A DNA stretch of 23,068 bases from Flammula alnicola (lineage: Eukaryota > Basidiomycota > Agaricomycetes > Agaricales > Strophariaceae). The stretch is from assembly GCA_015499995.1 (NCBI GenBank), contig JADNRV010000596.1, positions 1 to 23,068 of the forward strand, written 5' to 3'. The notes beneath the pieces are model-generated. The model was not told where the DNA came from, made no database searches, and worked only from the letters and a program-made list of their open reading frames with translations. Below are positions 9,088-18,600 of this stretch, one piece after another; position 1 is the stretch's first letter, and each line of letters starts with the position of its first letter. Made by a program: the position numbers and the translations under genes.

Positions 9088-10796
9088 ATGGCCGCCAATG
9101 AAGGCCAAGGTATGTGCGTACATAGTGTCAGTATATCATGTTCGCGAGCAAAGCAAATTTGACCTCCCTGTTGCGTTGTGCAGGAGATGTCGCGCTCAAT
9201 CCGACCGTAGATTTCATCGCAGGAACCATCGCAGTGCGTCGCATCCGCATGGTTTAATAAAACTATAATTAACGATCTCGTGGATCTCGCGCGCAAGGGC
9301 ATGAGCAGTCTCGTCGTCGGGTTTCCTTTCGATACGGGTCAGTCTCGAAATGTATTGATCAAAGTCTGGTTAATTGCGTTGCTGAGGTTTTTTAATTTTA
9401 AGTGAAGGTTAGATTCCAGAGTCCTGAGATCGCGGGCAAGTACCACTCTACGTTCAATGCCATCACCACCATTGTCCGCGAAGAGCGATTTATCGGGTTG
9501 TACAAAGGCATCACGTCTCCTTTGGTGAGTGATGAATTTCTACGATATGGATTGACGAGACTAATAAGAGCTTTCCGATTATTTTATCCAGGCTACAGTC
9601 GCGCTGATGAACGGCCTCGTATTCGCCTCATACCGCTTCCTCCTTAAACTCCAACTCTGCAACGCAGATTCCGTGCCAACGATTGCCCAAATCGCCCTTG
9701 CCGGCGCAGGTAGCGGCGTCGTCTCCTCGTATGTTGTCCAATTCTCTTGCGTCATCTCATTCGACGCGTGCTCGAAGTAACAGTTTTATACTGAAGCTCG
9801 AATCTCTTTCTTTCCCTCCTAGAATCATAACCACGCCGACGGAACTCATCAAGATTCGCCAACAGTCACTGCTGACGCCGACAACGGCGCGTCAAGTCGC
9901 GCTGCAGATATTTCGGGAAGGCGGGATCGGAGGCCTGTACCGCGGTTTGCTAGTAACTGCCCTGAGGGATTGCGGCTACGGCGCATATTTCGCTGCTGTG
10001 AGTAACTGCGTACCATATTCATCGACACCTTTAATTTGCCCTCGATGCTCCATGACGTAAATAGCTATTTTCTGACGGCTGGCTTCTTTTTTATTTTTTT
10101 ATCTACAGTATGAAGCCACCTGCCGATATTTCTCCTCTCCTTCCAGTTCGAATATTCTCGCACAGGTCGAAAATGAAATGACCCAGCTCTCTTGGCCCGC
10201 GCTATTATTAGCCGGCGGTGTTGCGGGAGTCGGTAAGTCGCGCCCCGACGCACCACTGCGTCGCCTGTCTCTTCCTATGTATGTCTTGTATTATCTCATG
10301 CTAACCTTCGCTCTGCAGCCGGATGGGTGGCCACTTTCCCTTTTGACGTAGTGAAAACCCGTGTCCAAGGCAGTCAGCCTGTGTTCGTCTCATCGAGCGC
10401 TGCGCCTATTTCTCCGGCGGCGATTGCCAGTGCTGCCGGTCCATCTTCAGCGGCGACGCCACTGCTCCTAGGAGGAAGACAGCGCGGTACTGTGTGGGAT
10501 GCTAATCCATACCGCACGACCTGGTCCACGATTTTGCACTCCTATAGGAACGAGGGTGTCAGTGTCTTTTTCCGCGGCTTGTCGCCAACTTTGATACGGT
10601 AAGTCGCGTGTTTTCCTTGCTTGTTCCTCCAATTTTCTGTTGCGCGTTCCATGTGTAGCGAAGCAGAACGCCTTCTTTCCATCTGCTTTATTGTGTGACG
10701 TAGACTGATGCAAAAATCTTGCCCCGTGCCAGTGCCATTCCAGTAAACATGGCCACATTCGCTACATTTGAAGCCGTCGTGCACGCCCTCTCGTAA
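9088..10796 (+). CDS. Mitochondrial carrier (SLC25) family protein
   Basis: Nine exons: 9088-9109, 9184-9233, 9298-9337, 9403-9524, 9592-9728, 9823-9997, 10109-10232, 10319-10598, 10733-10796, giving 337 aa. SLC25 proteins exchange metabolites across the inner mitochondrial membrane. The three tandem repeats each carry the PX[DE]XX[KR] signature: PFDTVK (34-39), PTELIK (129-134) and PFDVVK (231-236). They are followed by GLYKG, GGLYRG and FFRG motifs, which end each matrix helix region. The start MAANEGQGD is the only ATG that joins in frame through a 22 nt exon. Repeat 1 (FPFDTVKVRFQ, GITSPL) resembles the ornithine/carnitine-type carriers (Ort1, Crc1), but the substrate cannot be set from this. 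Oddity: a low-complexity insert of about 40 residues after PFDVVKTRVQG (roughly 242-283). Introns 2 and 3 end in AAG. It is divergent from the RanBP1-domain gene. Confidence 0.92.
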
Positions 10797-11232
10797 CCCA
10801 CCTAGACCCACGTCAAACAGCGACATTTCGAGAACAAGATCAAGTTAATCACGACCATATGATAACTATCACGAAGATAGACACAAGGCGCGAGGAGGAA
10901 CAATCGGGTGCCCGTACAGCAGTGTTCTCCCGCGCACGAGGCCACTTTATCCCATTGATATCGTATATACGCCCACATCTTGTGATCTTTGCACGTATTC
11001 GCGCATCTAGACCTGAAACGACCCGCATGAGCCGCGCGTACATTGCGAGACTCTTCACATGTACGTATCTCCCTTCAACCCTCACATGCGCGCAATGCTT
11101 CGGGGCACGCTCTTACGAAGCAGCGGGCGCAATGGCGCCCAATCTCTCCCCATATGATGCTTTGCAGACCGCTCTGGGTGGGGCGCGCACGAGCGAGACA
11201 AGAGGCTGGTGCTTTTCTGAATAGCAAGCTAT

Positions 11233-11238
11233 TATAAA
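11233..11238 (+). promoter_or_regulatory. TATAAA motif
   Basis: TATAAA sits 210 bp upstream of the ATG of the candidate small secreted protein, and could serve as its core promoter. A six-base match is expected by chance in a region this size. Confidence 0.2.
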
Positions 11239-11442
11239 CCCAGAAGACAGCCTCAACATCACACAATGCAATGTGATGCAACGAAAGGTTATTTTGTGTC
11301 CCCTTGCGTCATGCGCAGCCGCAAGATGATCTTGTCATAGGATGAGTCCCCAACTTTCGTATCTAAAGGAATCAAAACGCAATGTCAAGCGCGGACGAGC
11401 CGGGCGTATTGGTCAAACGAACCTCGTCGACATCTCGAATGG

Positions 11443-11691
11443 ATGGATCGTCCCACCGCGATGGGACTGGTTCGCTTTACATTTTTGTTTGTTCTTTCTC
11501 AAGGCCTGCTCTCTATGACTTTCTCTCTTCCAAATGTGTCGCTTCGGGATCTGGAACCAAGGGCCTTTACCTCGAAAGACGCTTTATCGGATTATTTCAG
11601 GAGCAGTTCCACGCATTACACAAACACTATGACGACACTTAGGCGACACGTTCTCGCACCGTATCAGGCTGTTCCTGCCTGTTCAGGGTGA
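11443..11691 (+). CDS. Candidate small secreted protein (82 aa, intronless)
   Basis: An uninterrupted ATG frame of 82 codons (stop TGA 11689-11691), or 76 codons if Met7 (11461) is the start. From Met7 the protein opens with a signal-peptide-like run (MGLVRFTFLFVLSQGLLSM), followed by LPNVSLRDLEPRAF, a pattern common just after the cleavage site of basidiomycete secreted proteins. It has only two Cys and no domain I recognise. A TATA box lies about 210 bp upstream. An overlapping frame starts at 11382. The frame may be chance, or one exon of something larger. Confidence 0.27.
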   Translation: MDRPTAMGLVRFTFLFVLSQGLLSMTFSLPNVSLRDLEPRAFTSKDALSDYFRSSSTHYTNTMTTLRRHVLAPYQAVPACSG

Positions 11692-11767
11692 TCAGCGAAG
11701 TGGCAGACTTCGCGGCAGACAGAACTTTATCTTCGCTGTCAGCAAATCTACGCTCTATGTTCACAGG

Positions 11768-11789
11768 CTGGCCAGTACCTGGCCAGTAC
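11768..11789 (+). repeat. Perfect 11-bp tandem repeat with a palindromic core
   Basis: CTGGCCAGTAC occurs twice back to back. Each unit contains the perfect 8-bp palindrome CTGGCCAG. It has no link to a gene that I can establish. Confidence 0.85.
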
Positions 11790-13122
11790 TGAGTGCAGAT
11801 GATCCCCACTTCGTGTGGATAGGTCAGGATAGGTCGGAATCATTTGGCGTTCGTGTACGCTTGCAGGTGTCGACGACGGATATATGTTTTCCCCATTCTT
11901 CCATCTTCGGGGGCTAGACTGCTTGTTAAGTAGTCGCCATGCACACCAGCGGGCGCTGTGAGAGACTCATCACACATATGTGAGAGCGCCTCCGAGTGCA
12001 TCAATCTAAAACTCTCGAAACAGACAACTTTTTTAAGTTTTGCAGACGCTGCGTGTACCCCCAGTTCCCTAGTTTGATTGGCCAGCGCGTCCCATTGGTC
12101 AAAGCCCTAATCAAAATGCAATACAAAACCTATGTCGGCATGGCATTAGGCAACTAACGTTACGAACTATCTTACTCGGCGGAGGATTGTTGGACAGACG
12201 AAGGGGGCCCAGACTGTCCATTGGCGTCGAGCGATGATGCCTATTGGACACAGGATCCAGCAAGCGGCGCAAATGTGGGGCCACGGGGCCAATCACAGTG
12301 CTTCTCTGCGGTGGGTTTTCCATATATGGTAAGCGATATCATGGCTGTGCGGCCCGCGGGGAGCGCCGGTGAGAAGAATCCCAGAGGTGTTCTTGGATGG
12401 AAAACATTCAGACGCTCTCGCATAAATGTGTACCTAAGGGAAGGAGGGGAGGGTCGAAGTGAATCGACGTGGGTCCGAGCGAACTCTGTGGTGAACTGGT
12501 TAACGTTCAATTTTTCAATATTAATGGCTCGTGGGTAGCGGCGAAGAACAGGGCACAAATGGGAGAGCTCCGAGGAGGATGCATGCCATTGGTTGAGCTT
12601 ATTAAGCTAGACAGGCTTTGTCCTTTCCTGTCTTCAGACGAGGCTTGCTCGAAGTTGCAGATACCTGAAGGTTTGGACTGGGTTGCGGAGGTTTCAAAGG
12701 CAGCTTCAAAAAATAAAAAAGATCACTTTATTTCTGATTCGATTTCGGGCGTGGTAAATACTACAAATTGTGGTCCAAATGCGTGTGTTCGAGAGAATAA
12801 TACAATGAGAGAATATGGAGGTTTGCGTGTATAAAAAGCGTTGAATATTGCATATAGATGATATCGTGAATTGGATGACGAGGAGCCAATATGAGCCGGG
12901 GCGATGGGGTCGTGGAAGGAGGTCAATCTCGTTGTTGAGACTCATCGTCGAGAGCACACAGGTGGGGTATCGCGGCCGTCGTGGAAATGTCGATGGGTAG
13001 AATGGGCGTAGATAGTCGGCGGTAAATGAGCAGGAATAAAAAGCAAATTCGAAAGATCCCAAAGGAAAACTCTAAGGCCCAATAAAAAAGCAGAAAGGAA
13101 AAAGGACGAGGAAAAATAAAAA

Positions 13123-15457
13123 TTAATCCATAGATCCACTAACATCCATCCGATCCTCATCCGCCCACTCCGGGTCATCCAGCTCGATCGCGTCCCCGCT
13201 CTCCTTCTGCGCCCTCGAATAAAGCGCCTCCCTCTCCCTCGCGTCCTTGGTCAGATTCGCCAGCGTAATCAGCGCCTCGGCCAGGAGCGTCCCGAGCTCA
13301 GCGATAGTCTCTTCCCTATCCGCAGCGGAAGTCACAGAGCCTGCACGCCGCGGTCGCTGCGGCTGCTGCTGGCCCTCCTCCGTATCGCTATCCACAGTTT
13401 CCACCACGATCATCTCTTCCTCGTCCCCAACCACCGACGCCGCAGCCGACGTAGACGTGGACGCAGACGCAGGCGCGCGCCCCTCCGCCTCCGCCTCCTC
13501 CCCGCGGCCCACCAGCGCCTCCCTCGCTTTCTCCAAATACGTGACAGCAAGCGTCAGCGCGTCCCTTCCATCAATCGCATCCTCGCAATCATACACGCTC
13601 TCGTCCTCCGCCTCGATGCGCGCCTCCAGCTCCTCCGCCTTGGCCGACCCGACGACCAGGTTGCACCGCCCCCTTGCAAAGGTGATGTCCGCGCGCGACG
13701 CGTGCATGTCCGCCTCCATCTTCATCTGGCTGAACACGCTGTCCGCCCACGTCGCCCACGTCTCGCGCTCGGACGGCAGGTCGAGCTTCTCCGCGATGTC
13801 GAGCATCTCAGAGGCGATGGTGTACAGCTCCTTGGCGCGCGAGAACGTCTCGGGGGGCTGCAGAGCGGAGGCTTGTTGTGGCGAGCCGGGGGTGGGCGTG
13901 GGTGTGGATTCAGTGGAAGGCGGAGGCATTGGTGTCGAGGAAGAGGTCGATTCTGAGGACAGAGTGGTCGTGTAATGCGGACGCACGGGGGGTGTCGAAG
14001 TGAACGGAGCCGGGGCAGACAGCGCTGCCATGGCCGCTGGGTACTTCCTACTGCGCTGCGAGTGCAGAGGGTGTGGCATGTGGAAGATCCCACGGGAGAA
14101 CTGGTCCTGCGCGAGCTGCAACAGCTCGTTCGGCGTCACAGTTGCCAGCGACATGCGCCTCGACGCAGGCGGGCGCCGCGCAACAATTAACGCAAACGGC
14201 GAATTCTGCGGCCAGTTCGGCTCGTCGGGCGTACTCGCTTTCGGAGTCTCCGTGGGGAACATCCCGCCGTTGAAAGTAAACGCGGGCGTTGAGCTCGCAG
14301 CAGGTGGCACAAAGCCCGGCGGGCGGTTGTGCTGTCTGCGGAGCACTTCGTTGGCGATGGTCACCAGAGTGCGGCCCCAGACAATGGCCATGCGCCAATC
14401 CTCGGGGGCGGAGGGGCACCCTAGACCACTCGTACGGATGGGCAGGTTCTCGCCGATCTCAAAGACATCGAGTGCAGCGAGCCAATATGGCGTGGGGGTA
14501 TCGGGCTCGCCTTGCAGTGCGAGCGATGGGTCTTGATCGATCAGGTTGCCAAAGAAAAATAGAGTTGTGCCCAGGATAGTGTAGAACGCCGTCGCTAAAT
14601 CCTTGCATTTGCTATAATGAAAATAGGGTTCATTAGCTGTGCCCAGGGATGAAGAGAAGGACGGGCACGAACCACTTTTTTTCCTTTTCTTGGCCAGGGT
14701 GGGTCATTTTTTTGTTTCTTTCTCTTTCTGCGTCTGGGGGTGGATAAAGCGAAGGCCGCTCGGCGAGCCAGTCATTCGTGATAAACCTTTCAGGCCCTGA
14801 CTGTGTCGAGGCCTTTGATTTTTCAGTTTGGGGCGTGGCATACAGGACGGATGGGTCTTGGTGGACCAACATAAAGCGATGGCACTCATGGATAACGCCG
14901 CGCAACAACGTTATACTCTCAGTAGGGCTTTGGGCTACATCGCGCGGCGTCAGCACTGCGAAATCACTCTTATCGGGCAAGATCGCCCGCTCACTTTCGT
15001 ATATCTCTGCGGCCTTTGCGAAAAGCTCCTTCAGGTCTTCCCAGTCCTCCTGGTCGCAGATGGTGCGATCGGCGCCCTCCTGCCCAGGGCCGGCGGTGGT
15101 AGAGGTGTCCATGAGTTTCGTGCGGGTGGTCCACTTGCTGAGACGCTCTGGATGTGGACTGCACTTGCGAGAATAGTCCCAATAGAGGACGTCGTCCTCC
15201 TCCGATGTGATTGGAGAGTCAGTGAGCCGGCGTCGCTTGCGAGACGAGTCCGACGAGTCCGAGTCGTAGCTGGAGAGGCGGTCGTCGTCGAGGTCAAAAT
15301 AGTTATCTGCGAAGAGCCGCTTGTGTTCGTAGTGGTTGGTGATAGAGGGCGGAGGAAGATTGTTCTCAGGGGCGTGACAGGCCGAACGCGGTGCGGGAGT
15401 CCCACGGGCCTTCCACAGACCTTTTGGGCGGAGGACGGTCTTTGGAGGGACGGTCAT
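13123..15457 (-). CDS. ETT1: ETT1/Nro1-family enhancer of translation termination
   Basis: Two exons, 15457-14673 and 14611-13123, joined over a 61 bp intron (GTTCGT donor, TTATAG acceptor), give 757 aa. Ett1 (budding yeast) supports translation termination; its fission yeast ortholog Nro1 helps control the hydroxylase Ofd1. Family landmarks: WEDLKELFAKAAEIYE (139-154), LLRGVIHECHRFM (184-196), DPSVLY (201-206), NDWLAERP (228-235), KCKDLATAFYTILGTTLFFF just after the intron, YWLAALDVFEIGENLPIR, and a helical C-terminal half ending in LLAEALITLANL and an acidic tail. The first 135 residues are an extension with an acidic/Ser tract and a basic patch (SSRKRRRL), probably an NLS. The start is uncertain: the frame stays open upstream with ATGs at 15502, 15514 and 15592. 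An alternative donor two codons earlier in effect (GTGGTT) is possible. The fungal family is usually nearer 400 aa in yeasts. Confidence 0.87.
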
Positions 15458-15671
15458 CGCTGGCGACGACGACGAACAGCAATTGTTACAGGTAGCAGGC
15501 ATGAGGACGGACATTCGGAAGGAAAACAAAACAGCCCCAGAGGACAGGTATATAATGAGCCGAAAAACAAGTTTCTTACAGGTCGGTGCCATGCCGGTTC
15601 AGAATCTGGACCCCTGGTTTGCTTGGAAACAAACAATACATCTAGACCATCTAAAGTCTGGACCCATCATT

Positions 15672-18600
15672 CTACACTCGCCGACCTCCCTTGCCCCATT
15701 TCTCTACTAGAAACCCCGTTAGATACTCGTAGATCTCCCGTTGTGCTCCTCGTCGGTTAATGCTGTGGTCACTGCAACAGCCAACCAATCAGCAACCATC
15801 TCCCCGGTCATTCGTCAAAACTCACCTGTCCGTAAACATCCTGAACCGGAACTTGCGAACCTGCCCCTGCGTAAACATATCCAGCAGGTGCGCAGAGTTC
15901 GCATAGTGCACATTGTCGTCCCCGCTCCCGTGCGCCAGTAAAAAGTCCACCGTCTTGAACCCGCCCACATCAGAGATAGACGCGTTCACGTAACCCCCCG
16001 GATTAAGACTCGGCAAGTTCATGTACCGCTCTGTGTATATCGAATCTATTTTCAGTTGTCTATCAGCAAAACATCCTTTTCATGGGTCTCAGTCCACACA
16101 CCGTACAGGCGCCAGCTCGTCACGGGCTACATGGAACAATGGTCTGTCAGCACCCCGATCAATCCAGACTTTTTTTTAGAGATAATGGCGGAAATACACA
16201 CACGGGCGCGAGGCGCGCGTGATGCGGATGACCAGGGTCTAGACTCTCAGAAGCGACTTACCGCGACCGCCATCGCCAGCGAATGAATTTTCGCGTCTGC
16301 CTCCACGACCTTGGAGCTCATGAAACCGCCATAAGACTGCAATAAAAAGCATTAATAAAAGGGCAGTCAAGCCCAACAAAGAAAATTCAAGTTATGTCCC
16401 CCGTCATGGAGTGGGGGACACGCAGCTCCCTCGAAAAAGACTCACCCAGCCCCAGATCCCAATCCTCTTTGGGTCCACATACGGCTTCTTGGCCCAGACT
16501 CTGAAAGGAAAAATAGTCAACACAACCCAGTCAGTGTCACTTATCTATCGCATGGTCGGATCCAACCACAAATCATAAAAAGAAAGGCGACGATCACAAC
16601 AGCCGCCACGGAAAAGGGACTAGTACATGAGGAGGTGGAGAAATAGAGCAGACCAGGTCGAGCGAGAACGCAGGTCGGTTCGTTACACCCTATCCGAATC
16701 AATGAAAACACTGATAGGAAGATGGGAATGCCAAACCTGGGCGGGTAGTAGAAGGAAAAAATAACGAGGACGAAACGAGCCGGTGTGGAAAAAGCTCTAG
16801 AACCGGGGCTGGGCAGCGGGCAGGGTACACACCAACCAACTGGCCCACTAGCTTACGACAGCGCAGCAGACAAGGCAAAAAAACGGAGGAAAAAGGCTGT
16901 TCGTCCGCCAGAGCCTGGCTAGCCTATGAAATGAGCTCCAGACCCTCGAGTTGATGGCGACGGGCCGCCCTTACTCGGCGCAGGATATAATATATCCACG
17001 GCGGCCAATGAATGAACTGCACCGCAACAAATATGGGGAGGTCTCCCGGCATGAGAGCCACCACGACAATCAAAGGTCAGGAGAACACACAGAACGTCAA
17101 ACAAACGAGGTTCGACCCACCCCTTTCGCTCTACCACGCAAATAAACTCGTGCCAAGAAAAGAACAGAAAGAAGACGAAAGAACAGAAAAAAAATAAAAC
17201 ACGGAAAGAAGAAAAGAATAAACATGAGGAGGGAGACAGACACCCACTTTGCCGCAGCGATTTGGTCCAGCGTTTCATAGAACCCAAGGTTATCCTTGAC
17301 GACATTCCGCAATTTCCTACCTTTGAAACCCGTTCCACGCCCGTCGACAGTGACAATGATATACTGCTGCGCACATGCCAGGTATTCATGCCAGTCGCGC
17401 GTGAATTTGAGGTCGACCATCTGGCTACCCGGCCCACCGTATCTACGCGCGTCGGCACCACCGTTCACATTTTGAGGACGAGACGCCGGCCATTAGTCGG
17501 ATGGTCCGAGGCCGAGCGAGTTGGCCATGGAGGGTCGTGGCGAATGACCGATGACGGGTCCAGGCGAGCGAATGAAATGGATCGGCGCGCGGTCGAGAAC
17601 CGATAAATAAAACAAAAGTTGGCAGGAACGATCGATATGTATAGGATAGGACAGGACAGGAGAGAATCACCAGATAATTTTTAGACCAAGGTCGGGGAAG
17701 GAGGGTCGAGAACCCGACAGGCAATCATGGGGCAGGCGGCGGCAGCAGCATGTGTCCGCAGTACAAGAAAAGCAAAGAATAGAATAGGGTAAGGGCGGTC
17801 GAGAGGCAGTTTGACAGGGCCCAGAGATTCGTTGCGAGCGAAATTCGAGATCCATGATCAATATCATCATCACCACGGTTCGAAAAGTTCATTTTGTTCG
17901 TCCGGCAAGGATGGAATTGGACAGAGGTGCCAGACCAGGACCAGGCGAACGTGCGAGGGACATTGGAGGAGGAAGAAGGGAAAGAACAACGGAGGATAAG
18001 TCAGCGAAAGGACCTTAGAATGGAGTTGAACTGGAGTGGCTATACGTACACACGGAACAGGACTGGGTACTTTGTTCGTCCTGAGTCGTCCATCCGGGGC
18101 GGTCTGAGTTCCTTTACGTTTAATTCTGTCGACGCAAGGCCGCGGGGGGAAGATAGCATCAGTTTCTTATATCACTCATGAAAGGGGAAAGGCACTGTGT
18201 ACACACCATAACCATCGTTCACAAACGTCGAATGCACAACCGTCGCCGCCTCATATTCCTGTGTCGCGTTATTCAGCTGGTCATTCGTCTCCAGCACAAA
18301 TTCGAATTCTAAAAGGCCAATGGCAGGGTCAGCCAAAATCCCATAAGCGAAGGATCCACATAAATAGCCTGCGAACGAGACGCGTACACGCCCAGCCACC
18401 GACCCACTTGCAACCGAACGAATGAATGGAAGGGAGCTCACCAGGCCTATCAGTATCGACGACCTTCGTCCACGGTGTACTCGGTCCGAGGTAACTCAAG
18501 ACGTAAAACCCAGCGCCAGGAGAGAAGGCGGACGAATAATAGGACGACTTCGCAGCGTCCGTCAGGGCCTTGGGTTCTCCAACTTTCTCCGAGCTAATCG

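Larger units (their letters stand above)
10797..13122. other. Intergenic spacer of 2.3 kb between convergent genes
   Basis: It lies between the SLC25 stop and the ETT1 stop. It contains one weak small-protein candidate (11443-11691), a short palindromic tandem repeat (11768-11789) and the presumed ETT1 3' UTR. Overlapping frames at 12220-12840 on both strands show no recognisable motif. Confidence 0.5.

Noticed and set aside
13247..13975. Plus-strand frame of 242 codons opposite ETT1
   Set aside because: It is antisense to a clearly coding, codon-biased exon of ETT1, and its Ser/Ala-rich composition is what such shadows give.
14828..15760. Plus-strand frame of 310 codons opposite ETT1 exon 1
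   Set aside because: It is antisense to the conserved ETT1 frame, without an independent motif, and runs on into the peptidase 3' end.
17820..17890. Possible C/D-box snoRNA in the 607 bp intron (GTGATGA on the minus strand)
   Set aside because: The C-box match lies in a simple ATC/GAT repeat, and no D box (CTGA) with a terminal stem follows at a suitable distance.
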